Shown here piece after piece: positions 36,092 through 45,376 of a DNA stretch of 64,000 nt. The stretch lies in NCBI RefSeq assembly GCF_023169945.1, contig NZ_AP025591.1, positions 6,122,501 to 6,186,500 of the forward strand, read 5' to 3'. Under the pieces are notes generated by a model. That model was given only the letters and a program-made list of their open reading frames with translations, was not told where the DNA came from and made no database searches. A program made the position numbers and the translations under genes. The first letter of the stretch is position 1. Each line of letters opens with the position of its first letter. This stretch comes from Anaeromyxobacter oryzae (lineage in GTDB: Bacteria > Myxococcota > Myxococcia > Myxococcales > Anaeromyxobacteraceae).

Positions 36092-36158
36092 CCGCGTCCA
36101 CCCCGCACGGCCGGCGCCCGGGTGGGCGGGGAGGGTGGTCCGGCGCGCCGGCAGACGC

Positions 36159-36164
36159 TATATA
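36159..36164 (+). promoter_or_regulatory. -10 element of ispH
   Basis: TATATA with nine bases to the ispH ATG at 36174; predicted leader about 3 bases and no ribosome site. Confidence 0.5.
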
Positions 36165-36173
36165 GGGCGGCCG

Positions 36174-37010
36174 ATGGACGTGAAGATCGCGAGGACCGCG
36201 GGGTTCTGCTGGGGCGTCCGCCGCACGGTGGACAAGGTCATGGAGGTCGCCGGCCAGGCGGACGGCCCGGTCGTCACGCTCGGCCCCATCATCCACAACC
36301 CGCAGGCGGTGGCCCGCTTCCGGGACAAGGGCGTCGGCACCGTCAACGCCGTCGGCGAGGTCGCGGACGGGACGACCGTCGTCGTCCGCACGCACGGCGC
36401 GATCCGCGACGAGCTCGAGCGCGCGAAGGCGCGCGGCCTCGAGGTCGTGGACGGCACCTGCCCCTACGTGAAGTACCCGCAGGCCATCGCGCAGCGGCTC
36501 AGCGAGGAGGGGTACCACGTCGTCATCGTCGGCGACGCGAACCACGCCGAGATCAAGGGCGTGGTCTCCTACTCGAAGGGGCCCTGCACGGTCGTGAAGC
36601 CGGGCGGGGAGATCCCCGAGATCAAGGCGAGGAAGGTCGCCGTCATCGCCCAGACCACCTGCATCGGCGCGGAGTTCGAGCGGGTGGTCGGCGCGCTGGC
36701 CCTCCGGCACCGCGAGGTCCGGGCGGTGAACACGATCTGCAACGACACCGACGAGCGGCAGGCGGACGCCCGCGCGCTCGCCCGGGAGGTCGACGCCGTG
36801 GTCGTGGTGGGCGGGAAGAGCAGCGCGAACACCCGTCACCTCGCGGAGATCTGCCGCGAGATCCAGCCGCGGACCTGGCACGTCGAGACCGAGGCCGAGC
36901 TCGACCGGGCCTGGTTCGCCGGCTGCAAGGTCGTCGGCCTGTCGGCCGGCGCCTCGACGCCCGACTGGGTGGTCGAGGGCGTGGCCGCCTGGCTCCGCGC
37001 TCTCCCGTGA
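36174..37010 (+). CDS. ispH: 4-hydroxy-3-methylbut-2-enyl diphosphate reductase
   Basis: 278 residues. IspH is the last enzyme of the MEP isoprenoid pathway, giving IPP and DMAPP. The three Fe-S cysteines are present: Cys12 (AGFCWGV), Cys96 (GTCPYVK) and Cys189 (NTICNDTDERQ). Substrate-binding His41, His74 and His124 and the adjacent Glu126 are in place, as is the KSSANTRHL motif. Start ATG with the -10 element 10 bases upstream suggests a leaderless mRNA. Shorter than E. coli IspH (316) mostly at the C-terminus. Confidence 0.96.
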   Translation: MDVKIARTAGFCWGVRRTVDKVMEVAGQADGPVVTLGPIIHNPQAVARFRDKGVGTVNAVGEVADGTTVVVRTHGAIRDELERAKARGLEVVDGTCPYVKYPQAIAQRLSEEGYHVVIVGDANHAEIKGVVSYSKGPCTVVKPGGEIPEIKARKVAVIAQTTCIGAEFERVVGALALRHREVRAVNTICNDTDERQADARALAREVDAVVVVGGKSSANTRHLAEICREIQPRTWHVETEAELDRAWFAGCKVVGLSAGASTPDWVVEGVAAWLRALP

Positions 37011-37022
37011 CATCCGCCCGCC

Positions 37023-37051
37023 TTGACGCAGGAAATCCGGCCGTGTAGCGT
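37023..37051 (+). promoter_or_regulatory. rpsA promoter
   Basis: TTGACG (37023-37028), 17-base spacer, TAGCGT (37046-37051). Predicted start near 37058, leaving a leader of about 166 bases before rpsA. Confidence 0.7.
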
Positions 37052-37223
37052 GCGCGCCTCGTAGTTACACACTGTAGGCCGGGGTGCGCCCGGCGCGCGC
37101 CGCCTCCCCGATCCCCGGGAGCACGGCGCGGAACGAAACCCAGGGGGCAGCAGTGGCAACGTCGGCGCATCCGGTTCCCGCCTCGCGCCCGACGCTTCCC
37201 GGAAAAAAGGTTGGCCTGACCGA

Positions 37224-38930
<1,707 letters not shown>

Positions 38931-38957
38931 CGCGCTGGCAGCACTCGAAGTGAAAGC

Positions 38958-38990
38958 GGGCGGCCCGGAGACGGGCCGCCCGTTTGCTTT
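38958..38990 (+). terminator. rpsA terminator
   Basis: GGGCGGCCCG, GAGA loop, CGGGCCGCCC, then GTTTGCTTT. Lies 28 bases after the stop codon. Confidence 0.85.
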
Positions 38991-39091
38991 CCCGCTGCGG
39001 CTGCGCACCCGGGCCGCACCGCCGGACGCGCTGACCCGCGCGCGAGCGAAGTGTTGCGGGGCTCCGCCCCGCGTGCTTACGTGAGGCAGCC

Positions 39092-40222
39092 ATGAACCCG
39101 ACCGACCCCAACGAGCCCCTCCCCACGACGCCCGTGGGTTCCGGCCCCTCCACGCCGCAGCCGCCGGCGGGTCCTCCGGGCGCCCCGGACGCGCCGCGCT
39201 GGGGCGCGCCGCCTCCGCCTCCGCCGTCATGGGGGCCGCCGGGCGGGTGGGGGCAGCAGCCGCCCGCGATGCCGCCGCCGCCCCCGCCGAGGCGCGACCG
39301 GCTCGCCCTCGGGATCGTCGCCTTCATCTTCGGCGGGCTGTTCCTCGTGTTCTTCGGGTTCCTGCTCCTCGCATACAGCGCGGTCCGTGGCGAGGCGCCG
39401 GCGCTCTCGAGCGGGCCCCGGATCGGGATCATCGAGGTGAAGGGGCAGATCGGCGCCGGGCCGCAGGGCGTGGACGCCGACCGGGTGATGAAGAACATCC
39501 GGAAGTTCGCCCAGGACGACGGGCTGAAGGCGGTCGTCGTGCGGGTCGACTCGCCCGGTGGGGCCGTCGGCCCGAGCCAGGAGATCTACGACGAGCTGCG
39601 GAAGCTCGCGGCGAAGAAGACCGTCGTCTGCTCCATGGGGACGCTCGCGGCGTCGGGCGGCCTGTACGTCTCGATGGCGTGCCCGAAGATCGTCGCCGAG
39701 CCCGGGACGCTCACCGGCTCCATCGGCGTGATCTCGATGTTCCCGAACGTGAAGGCGCTCGCCGACAAGGTCGGCGTCCGGGTGGAGACGATCAAGACCG
39801 GCGCGTACAAGGACGCGGGGAACCCCTTCCGCGAGATGACCGAGCAGGACCGCGCCTACTGGCAGGCGATCGTGGAGAACACGCTCGTCCAGTTCGTGAA
39901 GGCGGTCGCCGACGGCCGGAAGATGGACGAGGCGAAGGTCCGCGCCATCGCCGACGGCCGCGCCCTGACCGGTGCGCAGGCCAAGGACGCCGGGCTCGTC
40001 GATCAGCTCGGGAACTTCTACGACGCGGTGGAGCTCGCGAGGCAGGACGCGAAGCTCGGCTCCGGCGAGCCGAACCTCGTCTACCCGCCCGACGAGAAGG
40101 GGCGGTTCCTCGAGCAGCTCATGGGCGGCGCGGCGTCGGCGGCGGCGGACGCGGTCGCCACGCGGCTCGAGCAGCGCGCCGCCGCGGCGCAGCAGCCCGG
40201 GGTCTACTTCCTCGCGCGGTAG
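39092..40222 (+). CDS. sppA: Signal peptide peptidase SppA, short form
   Basis: 376 residues. The N-terminal 67 residues are very rich in Pro and Gly; a membrane helix spans about 71-95; the S49 protease domain follows. The catalytic dyad is Ser188 in AASGGLYVS and Lys240 in TGAYKD, 52 residues apart exactly as in Bacillus subtilis SppA. VRVDSPGGAVGPSQEIY and GSIGVISM are other family blocks. It digests residual signal peptides in the membrane. The proline-rich cytoplasmic extension is unusual and might mediate protein contacts. GAGG precedes the ATG. Confidence 0.93.
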   Translation: MNPTDPNEPLPTTPVGSGPSTPQPPAGPPGAPDAPRWGAPPPPPPSWGPPGGWGQQPPAMPPPPPPRRDRLALGIVAFIFGGLFLVFFGFLLLAYSAVRGEAPALSSGPRIGIIEVKGQIGAGPQGVDADRVMKNIRKFAQDDGLKAVVVRVDSPGGAVGPSQEIYDELRKLAAKKTVVCSMGTLAASGGLYVSMACPKIVAEPGTLTGSIGVISMFPNVKALADKVGVRVETIKTGAYKDAGNPFREMTEQDRAYWQAIVENTLVQFVKAVADGRKMDEAKVRAIADGRALTGAQAKDAGLVDQLGNFYDAVELARQDAKLGSGEPNLVYPPDEKGRFLEQLMGGAASAAADAVATRLEQRAAAAQQPGVYFLAR

Positions 40223-40246
40223 CCCGCGCCCCGAACGGAGGTTCGC

Positions 40247-40738
40247 GTGCAGCAGCCGCTCTGGGCCCCGTGGCGCATGGAGTTCATCCGGTCGGAGAAG
40301 CCGACGGGGTGCATCTTCTGCGAGTTCCCGGCGGCGCCGCCGTCCGAGGATCGGAAGAACCTCCTCGTGCACCGCGGCGAGCACGCGTTCACCTGCCTCA
40401 ACAAGTTCCCGTACAACTCGGGGCACGTGATGGTGATCCCGCGCGCGCACGTCTCGGACCTCGGCGCGCTCGGGGCGGCGGAGTGGACGGGGCTGCAGGA
40501 CGAGCTTCGCCGCGCCGTGGACGTCGTGAAGGCCGTGTACGCACCCGAGGGCCTCAACGTCGGTATGAACCTCGGCAAGGTCGCGGGCGCGGGGATCGCC
40601 GATCACCTGCACTGGCACGTCGTGCCACGCTGGGGCGGCGACAACAACTTCATGCCAGTGCTGGCCGACGTGCGCGTCGTCGTGGAGGCGCTCGACGAGG
40701 CCTGGCGACGGCTCTCGGCCGGGTTCGCCGGCCGCTGA
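40247..40738 (+). CDS. HIT-family nucleotide hydrolase/phosphorylase
   Basis: 163 residues from GTG 40247 with ACGGAGG five bases upstream. The HIT triad reads HLHWHVVPRW, with GMNLGKVAGAGIADH before it. The N-terminal WAPWRMEFI and CIFCEF zinc-like pair match the branch related to Ap4A phosphorylases and FHIT-like diadenosine hydrolases. It likely acts on dinucleoside polyphosphates or adenylated substrates. It follows sppA by 24 bases and precedes the TPR gene by 16, so the three may be one unit. Confidence 0.88.
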   Translation: MQQPLWAPWRMEFIRSEKPTGCIFCEFPAAPPSEDRKNLLVHRGEHAFTCLNKFPYNSGHVMVIPRAHVSDLGALGAAEWTGLQDELRRAVDVVKAVYAPEGLNVGMNLGKVAGAGIADHLHWHVVPRWGGDNNFMPVLADVRVVVEALDEAWRRLSAGFAGR

Positions 40739-40754
40739 CGCGGGCCCGGGCGCC

Positions 40755-41855
40755 ATGAACGTCTGGGTCGCCGTCGCGCTCGGGTCCTTCGTCGCGGTGG
40801 TGGGCATCCTCGTCGCGGATCGGCTGAAGCGCCGCCGCGACGAGGCGCAGGCGTACCTGAAGGGCGTCCGCTCCATCGTGTCCGGCGACCCCGACGCCGC
40901 CATCGAGGCGCTGTCCGACGCCGCGCGGCTCGGAACCCCGGAGGCCATCGACACCTACCTCGCCCTCGGCGCGCTGTTCCGCCGCGAGGGCGATCTCGCT
41001 CGCGCCGTGCGCCTGCACCGGAACATGCTGATGGGCCGCGCGCTCGACCCGGCGCGCCGCCCCGAGGTGGAGCGTGAGCTCGCGGAGGACTACCGGCGGA
41101 GCGGGATGCTCGCCGAGGCCGCGGAGCTGTACGCGCGGCTGGTGCCGGGGGACGTCGCCGCCGCGGAGGGGCTCCGGGACGTCAAGGTGGAGCAGGGAGA
41201 TCTCGACGGCGCGATCGCGCTGCAGCGGCGCCTCGGGACCGCCGGGGCCGATCCGATCCTCGCGCACCTCCTCGCGGCGCGCGCCCGCGCGGCGCTCCCG
41301 GGCGACGCCGCCGCGGCCGTCGCGCTCGCGCGCGAGGCGCTGTCGGCGCACCCGTCCAGCGCGGACGCGTTCATCGCGCTCGCCGAGGCCGAGGGTGCAG
41401 CCGGCGCGACGGCGGCCGCGCTGGACGCGATCGGACGGGCGCTCGACGCCGACCCGCGCGCGGCGCCGCTCGCCTGGCCGGGCCTCGCCGCGGTCGCGGA
41501 CGCCGCCGCGGTCGAGGCCTTCGTCGCGGCCCGGGCGACGGCGCGCCCGCAAGACGCGGGCCTGCACCTGCTGCACGCGCGCGCGCTGCAGCGGACCGAC
41601 CGGGCGGCGGAGGCGGTGGCCGCCGCTCGGCGCGCCCTCGAGCGCGACGCCTCGGGCGAGGTGACGCTCGCGATGCGGGAGGTGCTCCGCGAGGCCGCGG
41701 CGCCCGGCCCCGAGGACCTCGCAGCGCGGCACGACGTCCTCGTGCAGGCGCTGCTTCTCAAGGCGCGCGCTCCCCGTTGCCAGCGGTGCGGCGCGGACGC
41801 GCCCTCCCGGGCCTGGCGGTGCCGCCGCTGCGGGGCGTTCGACGCCTACGCCTGA
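40755..41855 (+). CDS. LapB/YciM-like TPR protein
   Basis: 366 residues. One N-terminal membrane helix (about 3-22), six or more TPR-like repeats (about 30-325), and a C-terminal rubredoxin-type metal site with two CxxC pairs (CQRCG and CRRCG). This order is diagnostic for LapB, which in E. coli adapts LpxC to FtsH for degradation and so sets LPS synthesis. FtsH is encoded 28 kb upstream. The helical region is very Ala-rich. Assignment rests on layout; sequence identity could be low. Confidence 0.75.
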   Translation: MNVWVAVALGSFVAVVGILVADRLKRRRDEAQAYLKGVRSIVSGDPDAAIEALSDAARLGTPEAIDTYLALGALFRREGDLARAVRLHRNMLMGRALDPARRPEVERELAEDYRRSGMLAEAAELYARLVPGDVAAAEGLRDVKVEQGDLDGAIALQRRLGTAGADPILAHLLAARARAALPGDAAAAVALAREALSAHPSSADAFIALAEAEGAAGATAAALDAIGRALDADPRAAPLAWPGLAAVADAAAVEAFVAARATARPQDAGLHLLHARALQRTDRAAEAVAAARRALERDASGEVTLAMREVLREAAAPGPEDLAARHDVLVQALLLKARAPRCQRCGADAPSRAWRCRRCGAFDAYA

Positions 41856-41932
41856 CGGCGGCGGCGGCCCCCGCCGCCTCGCCGCCGACCTTGCTTCCCC
41901 GGCCCGCGCCCGGTAGATCGACCCCTCCCGAT

Positions 41933-43759
41933 ATGGTCCGCGAACGCGTCATCGAGATCTTCCGCCGGGCGCTCTCCGAGGGCGCCGCCCAGGGCCGCTG
42001 GCCCGCCGCCGACGCCGGCTTCTCCGTCGAGGCGCCCCGCGATCCGAAGCACGGCGACTTCGCCGTCAATGCCGCCATGGTGCTCGCGAAGGGCGCGGGG
42101 AAGCCGCCCCGCGTCCTCGCGCAGGCGATCCTCGAGGCGGTGCGCGCCGCGGACGCGCAGCAGGAGATCGCGGCGCTCGAGATCGCGGGCCCCGGGTTCA
42201 TCAACGTCCGCCTCGCGCCGGACGTGTGGCTGCGCGCGCTGGAGCGGGCCGTCGCGGCGGGCGCCGACTACGGCCGGACGGCGGTGGGGAAGGGGAAGAA
42301 GGTCATCGTCGAGTACGTGTCGGCGAACCCCACCGGTCCCATGCACGTCGGCCACGGCCGGAACGCCGTGACCGGCGACGGCGTGCAGAGCCTGCTGCGC
42401 TGGGCCGGGTTCGACGTCACGCGCGAGTACTACGTGAACGACTACGGCGCGCAGGTGCTGACCCTCGCGCGCTCGGTCCACCTCCGCTACCAGGAGCTCC
42501 ACGGCCGGCAGATCACCTTCCCGCCGAAGGCCTATCCCGGCGAGTACGTGAAGGACATCGCCGCCGCGCTGAAGGCGGAGCTCGGCGATCGGTTCCTCGA
42601 CGCGCCGGAGCCCGAGTGGCTCGCGCTCTTCCGCGACCGTGCAGTCCAGCACGTCCTCGGGATGATCAAGGGCGATCTCGCGGCGATCAACATCGAGTTC
42701 GACCGCTGGTCGTCCGAGAAGGCGCTCTACGAGTCCGGCACCGTCGATCGCTTCCTCCGGTTCCTCGAGGAGAAGGACCTCGTCTACGTCGGGAAGCTCC
42801 CGCCGCCGAAGTCGAAGAAGGGCCAGGCCGCGCCGCCTCCGCCTCCGCCGCCGCAGGACGGCGACGCGCACGACGCCGCGGACGACGCGGTGAGCCCGGC
42901 GGAGGATCTCACGCTGTTCCGCTCGTCGAGCTACGGCGACGAGGTGGACCGGCCCGTGAAGAAGGCAGACGGCACGCCGACGTACTTCTGCGCGGACATC
43001 GCCTACCACTGGGAGAAGCGGCAGCGCGCCGACGTCCTCGTCGACGTCCTCGGCGCCGACCACGGCGGCTACGTGCCGCGCCTCGAGGCCGCCCTCGAGG
43101 CGCTCGGCGCGTCCCGCAAGGATCTGCACGTCGTCCTCATCCAGATGGTGAACCTCACGCGCGGCGGCGAGGCCGTGAAGATGGGGAAGCGCGCCGGGAA
43201 CGTGGTCTGGCTGCGCGAGGTCCTGGACGAGGTGGGCCGGGACGCCGCCCGCTTCATCTTCCTCACCCGCCGCTCCGACGCGCCGCTCGACTTCGACGTC
43301 GAGCTCGCGAAGAAGCAGACGCTCGACAACCCCGTCTTCTACGTCCAGTACGGCCACGCCCGGCTGTCGGCGATCTTCGCGAAGGCGCGCGAGGCGGGCC
43401 ACGCCGTCCCGGACTTCGATCTCGAGGCGCTCCGGACGCTGGGCTCGCCCGAGGAGCAGGACCTCATCCGCCGGATCGCCGCCTTCCCCGACATGCTCGC
43501 GGGCGCTGCGCTCGCGTACGAGCCGCACCGGGTGGCGTTCTACCTCCAGGAGACGATCGCCGCGTTCCACTCTTGGTACACCCAGGGGAAGAAGAGCGGA
43601 GAGCGCGTCATCGGCCCGGACGGCCGGAAGACCGCCGCGCGGCTCTTCCTCTGCCGCGCGCTGAAGCAGGTGCTCGCGAACGGCCTCGCGGTGCTGGGCG
43701 TCTCCGCCCCCGAGCGGATGGAGAGTCCGGAAACTCGCGATATCGAGGCCGAGGTCTAG
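41933..43759 (+). CDS. argS: Arginyl-tRNA synthetase
   Basis: 608 residues, class I. HVGH signature at 138-141 (HIGH equivalent), preceded by VEYVSANPTGPM; VKMGKRAGN takes the place of KMSKS. The additional N-terminal Arg-tRNA domain (about 1-110) and the C-terminal anticodon domain ending ALKQVLANGLAVLGVSAPERM are complete. Odd: an insertion at about residues 289-325 containing seven consecutive prolines and an acidic stretch, inside the catalytic domain. Translating it would need EF-P. ATG 41933 was chosen over the upstream frame because the family N-terminus begins there; TAGATC at 41914-41919 may be its -10. Confidence 0.96.
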   Translation: MVRERVIEIFRRALSEGAAQGRWPAADAGFSVEAPRDPKHGDFAVNAAMVLAKGAGKPPRVLAQAILEAVRAADAQQEIAALEIAGPGFINVRLAPDVWLRALERAVAAGADYGRTAVGKGKKVIVEYVSANPTGPMHVGHGRNAVTGDGVQSLLRWAGFDVTREYYVNDYGAQVLTLARSVHLRYQELHGRQITFPPKAYPGEYVKDIAAALKAELGDRFLDAPEPEWLALFRDRAVQHVLGMIKGDLAAINIEFDRWSSEKALYESGTVDRFLRFLEEKDLVYVGKLPPPKSKKGQAAPPPPPPPQDGDAHDAADDAVSPAEDLTLFRSSSYGDEVDRPVKKADGTPTYFCADIAYHWEKRQRADVLVDVLGADHGGYVPRLEAALEALGASRKDLHVVLIQMVNLTRGGEAVKMGKRAGNVVWLREVLDEVGRDAARFIFLTRRSDAPLDFDVELAKKQTLDNPVFYVQYGHARLSAIFAKAREAGHAVPDFDLEALRTLGSPEEQDLIRRIAAFPDMLAGAALAYEPHRVAFYLQETIAAFHSWYTQGKKSGERVIGPDGRKTAARLFLCRALKQVLANGLAVLGVSAPERMESPETRDIEAEV

Positions 43760-43762
43760 AAT
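43757..43762 (+). promoter_or_regulatory. Possible -10 element of the SPOR gene
   Basis: TAGAAT overlaps the argS TAG stop. Predicted start near 43769, leader about 66 bases. No clear -35. Confidence 0.35.
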
Positions 43763-43834
43763 CGGCGCTGCCGCGGTCCGGCCCTCGCGCGGAGCGGGGG
43801 CCGGCTCTCCTCGCTCCGTGGCAGCGGGTGTCTC

Positions 43835-44587
43835 ATGCGCGACGGGAACGTCCGGGTCCGGGAGAAGTTCGAGCTGTCCCTCGACGGGAGGCAGATCGCG
43901 TCGATCGTGGTCGGCGCGCTCGTGATCCTGTCGGTCGTGTTCGTGCTCGGCTTCAACGTGGGCCGGCAGGTCGCGACCCGTCAGGCCACCGCCGCTCCGG
44001 GCGGGGATCTCGCGGCGCTCGACCAGGTCCCGGCGCCCGACGCGCAGGCGAAGATCACGTTCTACGATCAGCTCCCGAAGGGGAGGCCGCCCGCGCCGCC
44101 GCCGCCGCAGAAGGCCGCACCCGAGGCGACGCCCGTCGCGGCGCCGCAGGCCGCCGCGCCGGCGCCTGCGGCCGCTCCGTCGGTGGCCGCCGCGGTCGCG
44201 GACGCCGCCCCCGCGGGCGGCGAGACCGTGACCGCGGCCGTCGCCGAGCAGCCCCGCCCGGAAGCGGTCGAGCCGCCCGCCGCGAGCGCGCCGGCGGCCA
44301 AGCCGGCCGCGGCGGCGCGCGCCGCCGCATCGCCGGGCCGCCCGGCCGGGAGCGGCGGCGGCTACACGGTCCAGCTCGCGGCGGCGCAGAGCCGCGCCGA
44401 CGCCGATCGCCTCGCGGCGAAGTACCCGCGGCTGTCGCCGCGGGTCGAGGTCGCCGAAGTGCCGGGCAAGGGCCGCGTCTACCGCGTGCGTGCCGGTCGC
44501 TTCCCCGATCGCGCGGCCGCGGAGCGTTACCTCAAGAGCGCCGTCCGGGAAACCGGGGCGAAGGGCTACGTCGCCGAGAGCCGGTGA
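43835..44587 (+). CDS. SPOR-domain envelope protein
   Basis: 250 residues: short cytoplasmic N-terminus, one membrane helix (about 25-46), a 110-residue Ala/Pro-rich linker, and a C-terminal SPOR domain (about 175-248, YTVQLAAAQSRADADRLAAKY ... RVRAGRFPDRAAAERYL). SPOR domains bind glycan strands stripped of peptide stems at division septa, so a septal role is likely (FtsN/DedD-like layout). It lacks a recognised FtsN activation motif. Between argS and the cupin gene on the same strand. Confidence 0.87.
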   Translation: MRDGNVRVREKFELSLDGRQIASIVVGALVILSVVFVLGFNVGRQVATRQATAAPGGDLAALDQVPAPDAQAKITFYDQLPKGRPPAPPPPQKAAPEATPVAAPQAAAPAPAAAPSVAAAVADAAPAGGETVTAAVAEQPRPEAVEPPAASAPAAKPAAAARAAASPGRPAGSGGGYTVQLAAAQSRADADRLAAKYPRLSPRVEVAEVPGKGRVYRVRAGRFPDRAAAERYLKSAVRETGAKGYVAESR

Positions 44588-44608
44588 CCGCAGATTCGAG
44601 GTCGGGAC

Positions 44609-44962
44609 ATGAGCGCGTTCGAGAAGCCGAAGCGGGTCGAGAAGCCCTGGGGTCACGAGCTCTGGTGGGCGCACACCGACCGGTACGTCGGGAAGCTCCT
44701 GCACGTGAAGGCGGGAAACCAGCTCTCGCTGCAGTACCACGTGAAGAAGGACGAGACGATCCACCTGTGGAGCGGGCAGATGGTGCTCGTGCTCAAGGAC
44801 GGCGATCGGCTGGTCGACCACCCGATGAAGCCCGGCGACAGCTACCACGTGAGGCCCGGCACGATTCACCGGATGCGCGCGATCACCGACGTGGACGTGC
44901 TCGAGGTGTCGACGCCCGAGGTCGAGGACGTCGTCCGCGTGCAGGACGACTACGGCAGGTGA
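44609..44962 (+). CDS. Mannose-6-phosphate isomerase-like cupin
   Basis: 117 residues, a single cupin. It opens KPWGHELWWAHTDRYVGK, the start of type II phosphomannose isomerase / GDP-mannose pyrophosphorylase cupins, and has metal-binding LQYHVKKDE and the second motif PGTIHRMRA. It may be a stand-alone isomerase domain in mannose or GDP-mannose metabolism. The family includes many uncharacterised members, so the substrate remains a guess. Ends at convergent genes, with a hairpin at 45022-45047 between. Confidence 0.8.
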   Translation: MSAFEKPKRVEKPWGHELWWAHTDRYVGKLLHVKAGNQLSLQYHVKKDETIHLWSGQMVLVLKDGDRLVDHPMKPGDSYHVRPGTIHRMRAITDVDVLEVSTPEVEDVVRVQDDYGR

Positions 44963-45021
44963 AAATTCCGAAGATCGCCGTCCCACCCGGACCGACCGGC
45001 GGGTCGAGGCGCGCCGGCTCC

Positions 45022-45047
45022 TTCGCACCCCGCGTGCGGGGTGCGAA
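45022..45047. terminator. Hairpin between convergent genes
   Basis: Perfect inverted repeat TTCGCACCCCGC / GCGGGGTGCGAA with two bases between. No T-run on either side, so bidirectional termination is inferred from position only. Confidence 0.5.
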
Positions 45048-45097
45048 CGCCGGTTCGCGCCGGGGCTGGGTACACCGTTCGTGAGGACGGATCGCGG

Positions 45098-45376
45098 CTA
45101 GCGCGCGAGCAGCAGACCGATCGCCGCGGCGAGCGTCACGAGCGCCGCGACGATGGCTATCATCCGGCCGGGCCGCTCCGACCGGATCTCGCGCACGCCG
45201 TCCAGCGCGCGCATGCTGCCGACCCGGACCCAGCGCTCGGACGTCTCCGACCGCACGAGATCGTCGTCGGACAGGAACCCGTGCGCGTACAGGTGGTGCA
45301 GGTCTCGCAGCGACGGCACGACGAGCTCGCGCCCGCTCGCATCCTTGACGCGGTACCTCATCACGGCGCGGGTCAT
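45098..45376 (-). CDS. Small GYF_2-like, tail-anchored protein
   Basis: 92 residues. Residues 5-60 (RYRVKDASGREL ... SLRDLHHLYAHGFLSDDDLVR ... ERWVRVGSMRAL) fit the GYF_2/DUF4339 pattern, a small domain thought to bind proteins. A C-terminal membrane helix (about 71-90) ends two residues before the stop, giving a tail-anchored topology with the domain in the cytoplasm. The ATG overlaps the upstream flavoprotein stop by 4 bases, so the pair is translationally coupled. A similar domain occurs at the N-terminus of the product of 59157-60077. Domain call is by eye. Confidence 0.75.
   Translation of the reverse strand: MTRAVMRYRVKDASGRELVVPSLRDLHHLYAHGFLSDDDLVRSETSERWVRVGSMRALDGVREIRSERPGRMIAIVAALVTLAAAIGLLLAR

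Noticed and set aside
41846..45028. 1060-residue minus-strand frame across argS and the SPOR gene
   Set aside because: Antisense shadow of ArgRS; no ribosome site and no recognisable domain.
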